A stretch of DNA of 64,000 nt from Abyssisolibacter fermentans. Its GTDB lineage: Bacteria > Bacillota > Clostridia > Tissierellales > MCWD3. Both the position numbers and the translations under genes were made by a program. Positions 6,826 through 15,891 of this stretch are shown piece by piece (position 1 is the first letter of the stretch; each line of letters begins with the position of its first letter). The stretch covers positions 186,001 through 250,000 of the forward strand of contig NZ_LOHE01000090.1 in NCBI RefSeq assembly GCF_001559865.1. Direction: 5' to 3'. The notes under the pieces were generated by a model. The model worked only from the letters and a program-made list of their open reading frames with translations. It searched no databases and had not been told where the DNA came from.

Positions 6826-8715
6826 CTAATGTTCACTTGTAACAATGACTGTTTTAGCCTTAAATATTCCTCCATCAGACTCGCCTATTACTATAACTTT
6901 ATCATGTTCATCTAAATATCTGAATCTAGTTGAATCTCCAGATATATCTATGAATGATGTTTTATCAGTTACATCTACTCTTACATCTTCTGTTTCCTTT
7001 TTATCATAATTATAAACCGATATAATCATTACATTTGCATCTTCATTTATGTAGGTAATAGTACCTTCATATTGACTGCCTATACTTGTTGCCTTAGCAT
7101 CTATTTCTACAATTTCATCACTCTCAACTTCTAGCTCTACAAAGTAACCTAGTCTTAAATCATATATAGTGCTTTTTTTGTTATCTATTTCTATTTCTAC
7201 ATTATTTGATAGAAAATATGATACTTCTTCTTTTTCTTTATTTGTAATCGTTAATTTGTTATTTTTTGCAATAAGTATTGCTTCTATTGTACCTTCATCA
7301 TCAGTTTTTATGACACTTGCTTCAATTCTGTCTATAACATTGTATTCTACTTCAAGCTCAACTTTATCACCGATTTTTAAATCTGTTATTTCAGCTGATT
7401 TTTTATTTCTTTTTATTGATGCACTATTGTCTATCTCATATTCTAAAGTTATACCATTGTTATTTTCTATAGTTAATACAGGGTCAGGCTTGAAACTTAG
7501 ATCTTTTATAACACCTGTTACATCTTTGTTTTTACTCTCTGCGTCAATAGCTACAATCATATTATTTCTAACATCTATAGTAGCTATATCACCTTTATCT
7601 ACTTGATATATAAAAGCATCCTTGCCGTCTAGTGTAACTTCTACGTCATCATCTACTTTAAAAGTCTCGTTATACTTTTTAGTACCTACCTTATATTCTA
7701 TCTGTATTTTAACAGGATTAGCAAGTATTCTTTCTTTGATAGTTCCTTCGTATTCCTTAGATATAGTAGTACCATTTAGCTCTACGATTTTTTTGTCTTG
7801 AGTAACCTTAACTATAACATTTAAGCCTTCTGATAAATCATCAAAATCTTTTAGCTTACCATCTATATATATCTTACTATCAGGACCGGCTATATACACT
7901 ACATCATCACTTTCAGGTCCATCAACTGTTATGTAAGCTTCTTTGCCAGCCAAAAGTAAGTCTGTAATACTTCCATCTATATCGACAGTTTTAACATCAT
8001 TATTACTATCTTCATTGTCTCCTTCACCATCATCTATAACAGTACTTACATCATTATTTTGCATATAATCATAAGCTACACAAAGCATTTTAGCCATTAC
8101 AGCTCTATTTACTGTTGATTTTGGATTAAATTTACCTTGTGCATCACCTGCTTTGTTTATTACCTCTTTTTCTATCATGACTTCGACGTAAGCTTGTACC
8201 TTTAATGCCATTAACTCTGAATCTATAAATGGAAGGTTTATTATAACCTTACTTTTTGCTTCACCTTCTAAACCCATTGCTCTAGTTAAATATATACATA
8301 GTTCATCTTTTTGTACTGTTTGAGGCACTTTAGCGACATAAAATTTGGTTTTTATTACATCCTTGCTAACTATACCAGAAGATAAACAAACAGCTACACC
8401 TTCTTTAGCCCAAGATGAAACTCCTACCTCATTCATAAATGCTTCATGCTCTTTTACAGCCTCTGCCTTTTTTTGGCTGTCCATTTTAAGCATTCTGCCT
8501 ATCATTACCATTGCTTGTTCTCTAGTTACCTGACCATTTGGTCTAAATGTACCATCTCCATATCCAGTTATTATACCAGCTTCGTTCATTTTTTCTATAT
8601 ACGATTTTGCCCAATCAGGTACATCAGTAAATGTTTGAGCGAAAGCAGTTGTTTGCATTACTACTAAAATTGCTACAACTAATAAAATAAAATACTTACT
8701 TCTTCTAATCTTCAT
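6826..8715 (-). CDS. SLH-domain surface protein with four repeated beta modules
   Basis: A 629-residue exported protein with a signal peptide (cleavage after about AFA, residue 26), three SLH domains (about 27-215) that anchor it to secondary cell-wall polymer, and a short acidic linker (DDGEGDNEDSNND). Four diverged modules of about 70 residues follow, each opening with EGTI/TGVI and containing a D-V-E-type strand pattern, then a C-terminal closing module. Related modules occur in the 895-residue SLH protein at 37974. The ATG at 8715 has no Shine-Dalgarno now: an IS607 copy ends ten bases upstream, and joining its outer flanks restores AAGGAGGAGG nine to ten bases before the ATG. Expression is therefore probably reduced. 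Confidence 0.85.
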   Translation of the reverse strand: MKIRRSKYFILLVVAILVVMQTTAFAQTFTDVPDWAKSYIEKMNEAGIITGYGDGTFRPNGQVTREQAMVMIGRMLKMDSQKKAEAVKEHEAFMNEVGVSSWAKEGVAVCLSSGIVSKDVIKTKFYVAKVPQTVQKDELCIYLTRAMGLEGEAKSKVIINLPFIDSELMALKVQAYVEVMIEKEVINKAGDAQGKFNPKSTVNRAVMAKMLCVAYDYMQNNDVSTVIDDGEGDNEDSNNDVKTVDIDGSITDLLLAGKEAYITVDGPESDDVVYIAGPDSKIYIDGKLKDFDDLSEGLNVIVKVTQDKKIVELNGTTISKEYEGTIKERILANPVKIQIEYKVGTKKYNETFKVDDDVEVTLDGKDAFIYQVDKGDIATIDVRNNMIVAIDAESKNKDVTGVIKDLSFKPDPVLTIENNNGITLEYEIDNSASIKRNKKSAEITDLKIGDKVELEVEYNVIDRIEASVIKTDDEGTIEAILIAKNNKLTITNKEKEEVSYFLSNNVEIEIDNKKSTIYDLRLGYFVELEVESDEIVEIDAKATSIGSQYEGTITYINEDANVMIISVYNYDKKETEDVRVDVTDKTSFIDISGDSTRFRYLDEHDKVIVIGESDGGIFKAKTVIVTSEH

Positions 8716-8726
8716 GCGAATGAACC

Positions 8727-8897
8727 GTTGCCAAAACCTTACAAAACTTTATAAAGCTTGTTTAATTCCCTTTTCAACATGTTCGATTTTGTAATTCCTA
8801 AGAATATACTACTTTCGTTTGATATAACACTCCAAGGGCTTAACTTCGGATACAACGAATCCTACACCTCAAACATAACTGTTTAAGTAGTTATGCT
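8727..8897 (-). ncRNA. TnpB omega-RNA (reRNA) region, copy 2
   Basis: Non-coding right end of IS607 copy 2. The block next to the tnpB stop matches copy 1 almost base for base, including the GGATTCGTTGTATCC hairpin, while the distal part has diverged. The guide would be read from the first bases of the SLH gene. Assignment rests on position and conservation. Confidence 0.6.
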
Positions 8898-10006
8898 GAA
8901 TATCTGCTTAAATTAATTGCAGCATTGAAATCTCTATCAATTACTGCTCCACATTCTTCGCAGATATAAGTTCTTTCTGATAGTGATAATTTAGATTTTA
9001 TATGACCACACTCACTACAAGTTTTTGATGATGGATACCATTTATCAGCTTCAACAAATTCTATTCCATACAACTCACTTTTATACTGAAGTTGTCTTTT
9101 GAATTCATATAATCCTTGCTGTGCTATAGCTTTTGATAGATGTTTATTCTTCATCATGCCTTTAATATTAAGTGTTTCCATAACTACTCTTGATGGCTTG
9201 GTTTTCACTATCTTAGTAGTTACTTGGTGTAAGTGATTGTTCCTAATATTAGATAATCTTCTATGAAGTAATCTAATTTGCTTTTCAAGTTTTATAATGT
9301 TGCTTGTTTTGACGAACTTCCTCCCTTCTTTATTTAATTCATATTTTCTTGATATTTTACGTTGCAACCTACGTAATCTTTTTTCTAATTTCTTAACTAA
9401 TCTTGTTTTATTAATATTTTTAAAAGTCATTCCATTTGAGCATACAGCAAGGTCTTTGACACCTACATCTATACCTATACTTTCATCCGTTAATTCTACT
9501 GCTTCATTTTCTTTTTCAATCCCTACAGATAAGTACCAGTACTTTCCGTCAAAGCTTACTCTTGGATTCGTATATTTTACATTCATAGGTATTTGTTCTG
9601 CTGTTTTAATCCAACCTACTTTTTCTATAAGAACTATTTTAGACTTTGCTTTTAACTTACTTGTATCATTGTAGAAATATGGCTTACTCTTCTTTCGATT
9701 TTTAAATCTTGGCTTATCTGCTAATCCTTTAAAAAAACTTTTGTATGCATTACACGCATCTTTTACAGCTTGTTTTGCTACATTATTTGATACTTCTTTA
9801 AGCCACCTATATTCTTCTGTTTGCTTCATTATGGTGATTTCTTTTCTTAAATCACCATCTGATATAAATTTACCACCATTCTTATAATTTTCTTCTTGTT
9901 TTACAAGTGTCCAATTATATATATATCTTGCAGTGCCAACTGATTGCCATAGTTTTTGTTCTTGAATAGGAGAAGGGAAAAGCCTAACTTTCTTCGCTAG
10001 TATCAT
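8891..10006 (-). CDS. tnpB: TnpB RNA-guided nuclease (IS607-associated), second copy
   Basis: 371 residues with intact RuvC motifs (IGIDVGVKDLAV, METLNIKGM, DRDFNAAINL) and the four-cysteine zinc finger. The N-terminal 15 residues differ clearly from copy 1 (MILAKKVRLFPSPIQ against MILVKKIRIIPNVEQ), whereas long C-terminal stretches are identical at the DNA level, which suggests recombination or gene conversion between the two elements. It may act in trans with either omega-RNA. Confidence 0.95.
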   Translation of the reverse strand: MILAKKVRLFPSPIQEQKLWQSVGTARYIYNWTLVKQEENYKNGGKFISDGDLRKEITIMKQTEEYRWLKEVSNNVAKQAVKDACNAYKSFFKGLADKPRFKNRKKSKPYFYNDTSKLKAKSKIVLIEKVGWIKTAEQIPMNVKYTNPRVSFDGKYWYLSVGIEKENEAVELTDESIGIDVGVKDLAVCSNGMTFKNINKTRLVKKLEKRLRRLQRKISRKYELNKEGRKFVKTSNIIKLEKQIRLLHRRLSNIRNNHLHQVTTKIVKTKPSRVVMETLNIKGMMKNKHLSKAIAQQGLYEFKRQLQYKSELYGIEFVEADKWYPSSKTCSECGHIKSKLSLSERTYICEECGAVIDRDFNAAINLSRYSA

Positions 10007-10585
10007 CCTCTACCAACTCCTTAATCATTTTTTTAGCTTTGTTTGCTCTTTTACCTTGAAATTTAGCACTGAACACTTTACTATTTGAATCATATCTTCC
10101 ACTAATTCCTGTTGCTCTGTTTTCTCTGTTGTATCTACAACCTCAATGTCGCAATTATATAAACTTGCAACATACTCTACTAATTCAAACCCAAATCTTA
10201 ATAATCTATCCTCATATAAAACAACAACCTTATCAATTTCGTTTTGAGTTATACGTTTTATCTTTTTTCTTATAATTAATACCACTTCCTATATCGGTTA
10301 TTATTTCAAAAGGAACTCCTTGAGCCATCAAGTATGTTTTCATATTTTGCATTTGCCTTTTAAGGTCTTCTTTTTGTTTATTACTTGAAACTCTGCAATA
10401 TCCAATGACTTTTCTAGGCTTTTCTTTTATTCCTAGTATCTTGTTTAATTGTTCTTGAGAGTAATATCTGTAACCCTAACAGTGGTATGGTGTGGCTTTA
10501 ATTTTCCTTTTTTATCCCAATTTCTTAATGTTTGTACTGACACATTTAATTTTTTTGACATTTCTGCTATTGATAAATACTTCAA
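9984..10585 (-). pseudogene. tnpA: IS607 TnpA serine recombinase, multiply frameshifted
   Basis: Begins with TTG at 10585 (LKYLSIAEMSKKLNVSVQTL, the MerR-like helix-turn-helix). Recognisable recombinase pieces follow in different frames: GYRYYSQEQL, VIGYCRVSSNKQKEDL, IDKVVVLYEDRLLRFGFELV and the C-terminal KELVEDDTSEES. At least three frame changes (near 10480, 10270 and 10085) plus a small internal deletion disable it. This element therefore can no longer make its own recombinase. Confidence 0.85.
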
Positions 10586-10896
10586 CTTAATCACCTCTTA
10601 TATATATCATAAATAATTAAGCTATAAAAAATCAACACTGTTTTATAAAGTTTTATAATTTTGTTTCAACAGTTAATAACCCTCCTCCTTTTAATCACTA
10701 TTTACTATATTCTTTATATTTCTGTTTTTTCCTTCATTGTAATCAATTTTTAATATTGATTATTTATTTAGAAATGAGCATAGTATTTAATCCTAGAACA
10801 AAATTTATGGACTTAATTCTATATTTAATTATACAACATTTGGGATGAATTTTACTATATTTATTAGTCTTTATTTGTAAGAACAATGTTCCATAT

Positions 10897-10926
10897 AAAA
10901 AACTCCCACTCTAATAAGCAGGAGTT
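10897..10926 (-). terminator. Terminator of the TolC-like gene
   Basis: On the minus strand AACTCC pairs with GGAGTT, followed by TTTTTTAT, 35 bases after the TolC-like stop. The adjoining bases 10682-10896 contain no gene that I can see; they are the displaced upstream region of the SLH gene at 8715. Confidence 0.75.
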
Positions 10927-10960
10927 CTATATTTTAAAAATAATCTTTATTTTTTTTAAT

Positions 10961-12085
10961 TTAATATCCTATTCCTAAGCCATATTTGAAATCAAGTTTT
11001 GCCATGTTATATGCATATATTTGTTTTGCTAAATTATATTTTGATTGTTCAAGACTAATTTGAGCACCTTTTACATCACTTGATTTTCCCTGTCCTATTT
11101 TAAAGCTAAGCTCTGAAAGCTTATAAGCTGACTCTGCTTTTGTAACAGCAAGCTCGTATGAAGCTATTTGTTTTTTAGCATTTTGCATTTGAATATAAGA
11201 TGATCTAACAGCCATTTCAATACCATTTTTTGCTGTTTCTAGCTGTTTTTCTGATTGCATAACACTTATTTGCTGATCTTTATATTTAGTTGTATTTTCT
11301 GGATAATCTATTTTAACTACTTCTAGCGTTAACTTACCCAACTCTACGTTTTGCTCAGCCATATATACTGAAAAGTTGTTTTCTAAAGCTGTTTTAATCG
11401 ACTCATTTAAATCTACGGCTTCTTCTTTTTCAACATCAAATTCAAATTTATCTACTAGTTTTACCTTTGTATCATAATCAAGACCTATAGTTCTATTAAA
11501 ATTAAGTTTTTGTAAATCATATGCCATTACTGCATTATCATATCCAGATTTAGCATTTGATAAATTTAGCTCTGATTCTAAAAGCTGTTGTTTGGATATA
11601 GTACCTAGTTCAAACATTTTCTTGCTGTGATCATACTGTTCCTGTGATAACTTTCTGCCCTCATCTGCTATTTCTACTTGTTTTTCTGCTTGCAATATGT
11701 CAAAATATGCTTTTTCTACATCGTATTTTATTCGATTTATCTTTATTTCTTTATTTTTGTTAGCTGTTTCTAAACCTAGTTCATCTTGCTTCTCAACAAC
11801 ACCTTTGATCATCCTGTTATACAAGTCCCTATTATACGCTTTAAGTGATAATTTATACTCTTTATCATCATTAAATTTTTCAATTTGTCTCTTAACTTGT
11901 CTATGTGATAGTTCTGCTTTTTGAATATTTAGATTCTCTATATCCATATCCTTATTATGTTCTAATGCATAATTGACTGCTTGCTCCAAAGTCATATTAA
12001 GCTGATCAGTATTCTCTGCATATGTAGCACCTATCAATGAAAATGCTGTAAGTATTACTAAAAACATCACACTAATCTTTTTCAA
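10961..12085 (-). CDS. TolC-family outer-envelope efflux protein
   Basis: A 374-residue protein with a signal peptide (about 1-23, ending ATYAE) and the two-fold repeated coiled-coil architecture of TolC: MTLEQAVNYALEHNKDMD opens the first half, long helices rich in Q/E/K/A follow (about 100-170), and a second half closes with GKSSDVKGAQISLEQSKYNLAKQIYAYNMAKLDF. It is somewhat shorter than Gram-negative TolC proteins and the start of the second half looks reduced. It is divergent from an RND pump and adaptor, so a joint export role is likely. How such a protein works in an apparently single-membrane spore former is unclear. Confidence 0.85.
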   Translation of the reverse strand: MKKISVMFLVILTAFSLIGATYAENTDQLNMTLEQAVNYALEHNKDMDIENLNIQKAELSHRQVKRQIEKFNDDKEYKLSLKAYNRDLYNRMIKGVVEKQDELGLETANKNKEIKINRIKYDVEKAYFDILQAEKQVEIADEGRKLSQEQYDHSKKMFELGTISKQQLLESELNLSNAKSGYDNAVMAYDLQKLNFNRTIGLDYDTKVKLVDKFEFDVEKEEAVDLNESIKTALENNFSVYMAEQNVELGKLTLEVVKIDYPENTTKYKDQQISVMQSEKQLETAKNGIEMAVRSSYIQMQNAKKQIASYELAVTKAESAYKLSELSFKIGQGKSSDVKGAQISLEQSKYNLAKQIYAYNMAKLDFKYGLGIGY

Positions 12086-12121
12086 GTTGATTCCTCCCTT
12101 TTTTGATTTTTATAATTTTAG

Positions 12122-12148
12122 ATTATATCATTTATAAAATTGTGTCAA
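12122..12148 (-). promoter_or_regulatory. Probable promoter of the TolC-like gene
   Basis: Minus strand: TTGACA (12148-12143) and TATAAT (12127-12122) are both perfect boxes but with a short 15-bp spacer. A 5' leader of about 35 nt precedes the GGAGG of the TolC-like gene. The short spacer suggests activator dependence or weak activity. Confidence 0.55.
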
Positions 12149-12242
12149 TAAATTTTTAGAAATTTAATTTATATATTAATTTTGACTTAACCTGTAGTTC
12201 TTTCACTTCATAGTTTTTACTCCATATATAAATTTTTGGTCA

Positions 12243-12261
12243 TTAAGTTATATTAACTTAA
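12243..12261. promoter_or_regulatory. Perfect palindrome between tolC-like and RND genes
   Basis: TTAAGTTA-TAT-TAACTTAA is a perfect inverted repeat in the 447-bp divergent intergenic region. It could be an operator, for example for the response regulator encoded at 18979, but no second copy was found to support this. Confidence 0.35.
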
Positions 12262-12267
12262 ACAAAA

Positions 12268-12350
12268 TTATTATTAATATATCTCATTAAACAAAGTAAA
12301 TATCTATAATATTCTACTTGTTTACTTCTATATCTATCTTCAAAAATATG
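12268..12350 (-). pseudogene. Short relic of a RAYT transposase gene
   Basis: About 80 bases closely match the stretch around 21737-21820 of the RAYT gene, with few mismatches over the first 75 bases and the same orientation. They would encode the region equivalent to DRFRSEPVEDDRYLLCLMRYIHNN. The flanks do not match, so it is a fragment. It shows that RAYT-type DNA once occupied this region too. Confidence 0.65.
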
Positions 12351-12532
12351 CTTTTTTTATGTATTTATTATTATGATAAGTAACATATTCACAAGTTAAT
12401 TCTTTTCATCAAAATAAATTAATTAATAAACAGTTTATGATTAGTTAATAAAAAATTAATAATTAATTTTCAATTATTTAACCTCCATAATTTATTATAG
12501 ACTTATGATAATTTAAAGGATGGTGATTAACA

Positions 12533-15500
12533 TTGAATAATGATCCTAAGAATGTATTAGGAAAAATATCGAATTTTTTTATTGAAAAATTTCGAGTAGT
12601 TTATTTAATTATCGCAGCAATAATTCTATTAGGCATACAATCATATTTTGCTTTGCCTAGAGAAGAAATGCCAGAAATTGTATTGCCTTATGGAATAGTT
12701 ACAGTAAATTATGCTGGTGCTGCACCTCAGGAAGTTGAAAGCTTGATTACGGATAAAATTGAAGCACAGCTTAAGGATATTGATGGTGTTGGATCAATAA
12801 CGTCCACTTCAAGTAATGGTCTAGTAAATATAACTGTAGAATTCGATTTTGAGTGTGATATTAATGATAAAGTTAATGAAATGACAAACAAGATATCAGA
12901 GATTCAAAATGAATTACCTGAGGATTGTAGTACACCTATTATTAGAGGGTTTGAATCTAGTGATAAGCCTATTATGACATTAAATATAAGTGGAGATTAT
13001 GACTTCATTACACTTAAAAAGGTGTCAGAGGATATACAAAGTGAGATTGAAAAAGTAGCTGGAGTTAATGAAGTTACTATGGTAGGTGGACTTGAAAGAG
13101 AAATAATTATACATGTAGATATATCAAAGCTTGCTACTTATAATATTTCAATTAACCAAATAAAGAATGCTATAGTAAACTCAAATATTAATTTTCCAGG
13201 TGGAAATATTGATTTAGATGATATGCACTATACAGTTCGTACTGTGGCACAATTTAATGAAATAAAAGAGATTGAAGATACAATCATTTCAGTTCAAAAT
13301 GATACTCCGATTTATTTAAAGGATATAGCCAGTGTTGAAGATACCTATGAAGATGTTACATCTTGAAATATATCAAAAAGGATTATCAGCAGAAAGAAGT
13401 GTTACACCTACAATTACTTTATCTATAACAAGAGATAATAATTCAGATACTATTGGAATTAGTGATGAAATAAAAGAAAGAATTGTAAAACATGGCAAAG
13501 GAACAATATATCCTGAGGATGTATTTATATCTATTACAGGAGATACAGCTATAGAAGTAGATAAGGCGCTTAATGATGTAGTAGGAAATGCTCTGTCAGG
13601 ACTATTGATAGTTATTATCGTACTATTCCTATTTATTGGTTTTAGAGAATCATTAATTGTAGCTTTTGTTATTCCTTTATCATTACTCTCCAGCCTTACT
13701 TTATTAGAATATAATGGCATGTCACTTAACACAATGTCATTAGTTGCATTGATTCTAGCACTAGGTATGCTTGTTGATAATGCTATTGTAATAATGGAGA
13801 ATATCGATAGAATTCGAGATGAAGGTTTAGATGTAGTCAGTGCTTCTAAGATTGCTACAAATCAGGTAGCTCCGGCAGTCTTTGCTGCTACACTAACAAC
13901 TATGTCTGCGTTTCTTCCTATGGCCATAACATCAGGAATAATAGGATTATTTATAAAAGCTATACCAGTAACTGTAATATTTGCTATAGCAGCTTCTTTT
14001 GTTATATCCCTTGTTATTACACCTGCTTTATGCTCAAGATTTTTGAGTAAGTATAAAGTTAAAAATAATAGCAATAAGAGTAGACTACCACTGTTGAAAA
14101 AAATAATATCAGTAGCTCTTGTATTTGTTCTTTCTTTAATTGCTTTTATGGAAAATGGAAAATTTGGGTTGTTATCATGGATTTTTGCTATTACTTTTTC
14201 AATTGCAATGTTTTATAAACAATTTAAGAATACAAATTCATCTAATGAAGAGTTAAAGATTATAAAAAGATATGCAAATTGGATGGATAAAATATTAAGA
14301 AGTAAGTCGAAGAAAATAGCTTTAATAGTTATATCTATAGTAATATTTTTCAGCAGTCTATTAACTATTCCATTAGGTCTTCTGAAGATAGAATTATTTC
14401 CTACAACAGATAGTACATCCTTTACTATAGATGTGGAAACTCCATCAGGATATTTATTGGAAGATACGGGCAATGTTGTTAGAGAAATAGAAACAGTATT
14501 ATTTAACTATCCTGAAGTTGAAGCATTTGTAAGTAAGGTAGGTAGTACTGGAACGAGGTTTACGACTGCAGGAGATAATCCTAAATTTGCTGACATTTCC
14601 GTAGATTTAGTACCTGAAAACGAAAGAACTAAAAGTAGCATGGAAATAATAGATAGTTTAAGAAATGACCTGAAAAATATTGCAGGAGCTAAAATAACTC
14701 TTGAGCAAGAAGTAAAGGGACCAGAGTCAGAATATCCTATTAATATTAAGGTAATAGGCGAAGATTTGGATAAAATATCGTTAATTGCCAAAGATTTTGC
14801 AGGAATATTAAAAGAAATACCAGGTACTGCTGAAGTAAGTACAACTATAGGGGATAATCCTCCTGAAATTCAAATAGTCATAGATAAAGAAAAGACAAAT
14901 TTACTAGGATTAGACGCAAGAAATATATCTGCTGAAATTAGAAATTCAATACATGGAGTTGAAGTTTCAACATTTATAGAAGATGAAGACGAAACCGATA
15001 TCGTTATCCAAACAAGTAATGAAGAAATTACCTCAATTAACGATTTTGAAAAAATTTACTTTACATCAAGTAGAGGAGAGCAAATAGCTTTTTCTCAGGT
15101 TGCATCTCTTGTTGAAACAAAGGGTCTAAATGAAATTGAGCATGAAGATTTGAAAAAAATTATAAAGGTTCAAAGTAATTTAGCTAAAAATGGGAATTCC
15201 ACTCAAATAATAGATGAATTTCAATCTAGAATAAGTGATTATCCTTTACCAAATGATGTTGAAATTTCATATGGTGGAGAGAATGAAGATATAAAAGAAT
15301 CCTTTACAGACATGTTTAAGAATATGCTAATAGCTATTTTACTGGTATTTATTATATTAGCTATTCAATTTAATTCATTGTCACAACCAATGGTTGTATT
15401 ATTCTCAGTACCGTTAGCTACAATTGGAGCACTGTTAGGTTTAATAATTACAAAAAACAATTTTGGTCTGTACTCCTTTACGGGCATAGTTGCATTAGTT

Positions 15501-15824
15501 GGTATAGCTGTTAATGATGCTATTGTGCTAGTCGATTATACGAATTATTTAAGAAGAAATGGATCAAGCTTAATTGAAGCAATAATTGAAGCTGGGAAAA
15601 CTAGATTTATGCCAGTATTGGCTACATCAATAACTACAATAGGAGGGATACTTCCATTAGCATTAAAGGATCCTAACTATAGTCAAATGGGATATGCACT
15701 GATATTTGGGCTAGTGGCATCTACATTATTGACTCTTGTATATATTCCAATGCTATATTCAATTATTGAAGGATTTAAGGATAAAATAAGAAAAAGAGTT
15801 CCGATGTTTAGTGATAGAAGATAA
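12533..15824 (+). pseudogene. RND efflux transporter split by a frameshift near 13360
   Basis: Two overlapping reading frames together make a full AcrB/HAE1-type pump of about 1,090 residues. The first (12533-13366, TTG start after AAGGATGG) covers the first membrane helix and porter domain and stops after EDTYEDVTS. The second continues one frame on from about 13366 (EIYQKGLSAERSVTPTITLS) and contains the membrane domains with GMLVDNAIVIMENI and VGIAVNDAIVLVDYTN. One extra base in TCTTGA restores the frame when removed. No slippery homopolymer is present, so it is a true lesion or an assembly error rather than programmed shifting. The adaptor, kinase and regulator follow. Confidence 0.85.
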
Positions 15825-15891
15825 GAATAGACAACTATAAAGTATAGTAAATTTTATTTGCAGCTATCTATAATCGAAAGGAGAGATTAAA

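Larger units (their letters stand above)
8726..10681 (-). mobile_element. IS607-family insertion element, copy 2 (about 1.96 kb)
   Basis: Same organisation and orientation as copy 1: degenerate tnpA, intact tnpB overlapping it by 23 nt, and a conserved non-coding right end. The right end reads TTTTGGCAACG then G; the left end reads GTTATTAACTGTTG after AAGGAGGAGG. No target duplication. Subterminal TTTATAAAG/TTTTATA motifs occur at both ends and are probably recombinase sites. It separates the SLH gene at 8715 from its ribosome binding site and promoter. Confidence 0.85.

Noticed and set aside
13340-13370. Programmed +1 frameshift in the RND gene
   Set aside because: TCT TGA lacks the features of the RF2-type site and there is no slippery homopolymer; a plain indel is simpler.
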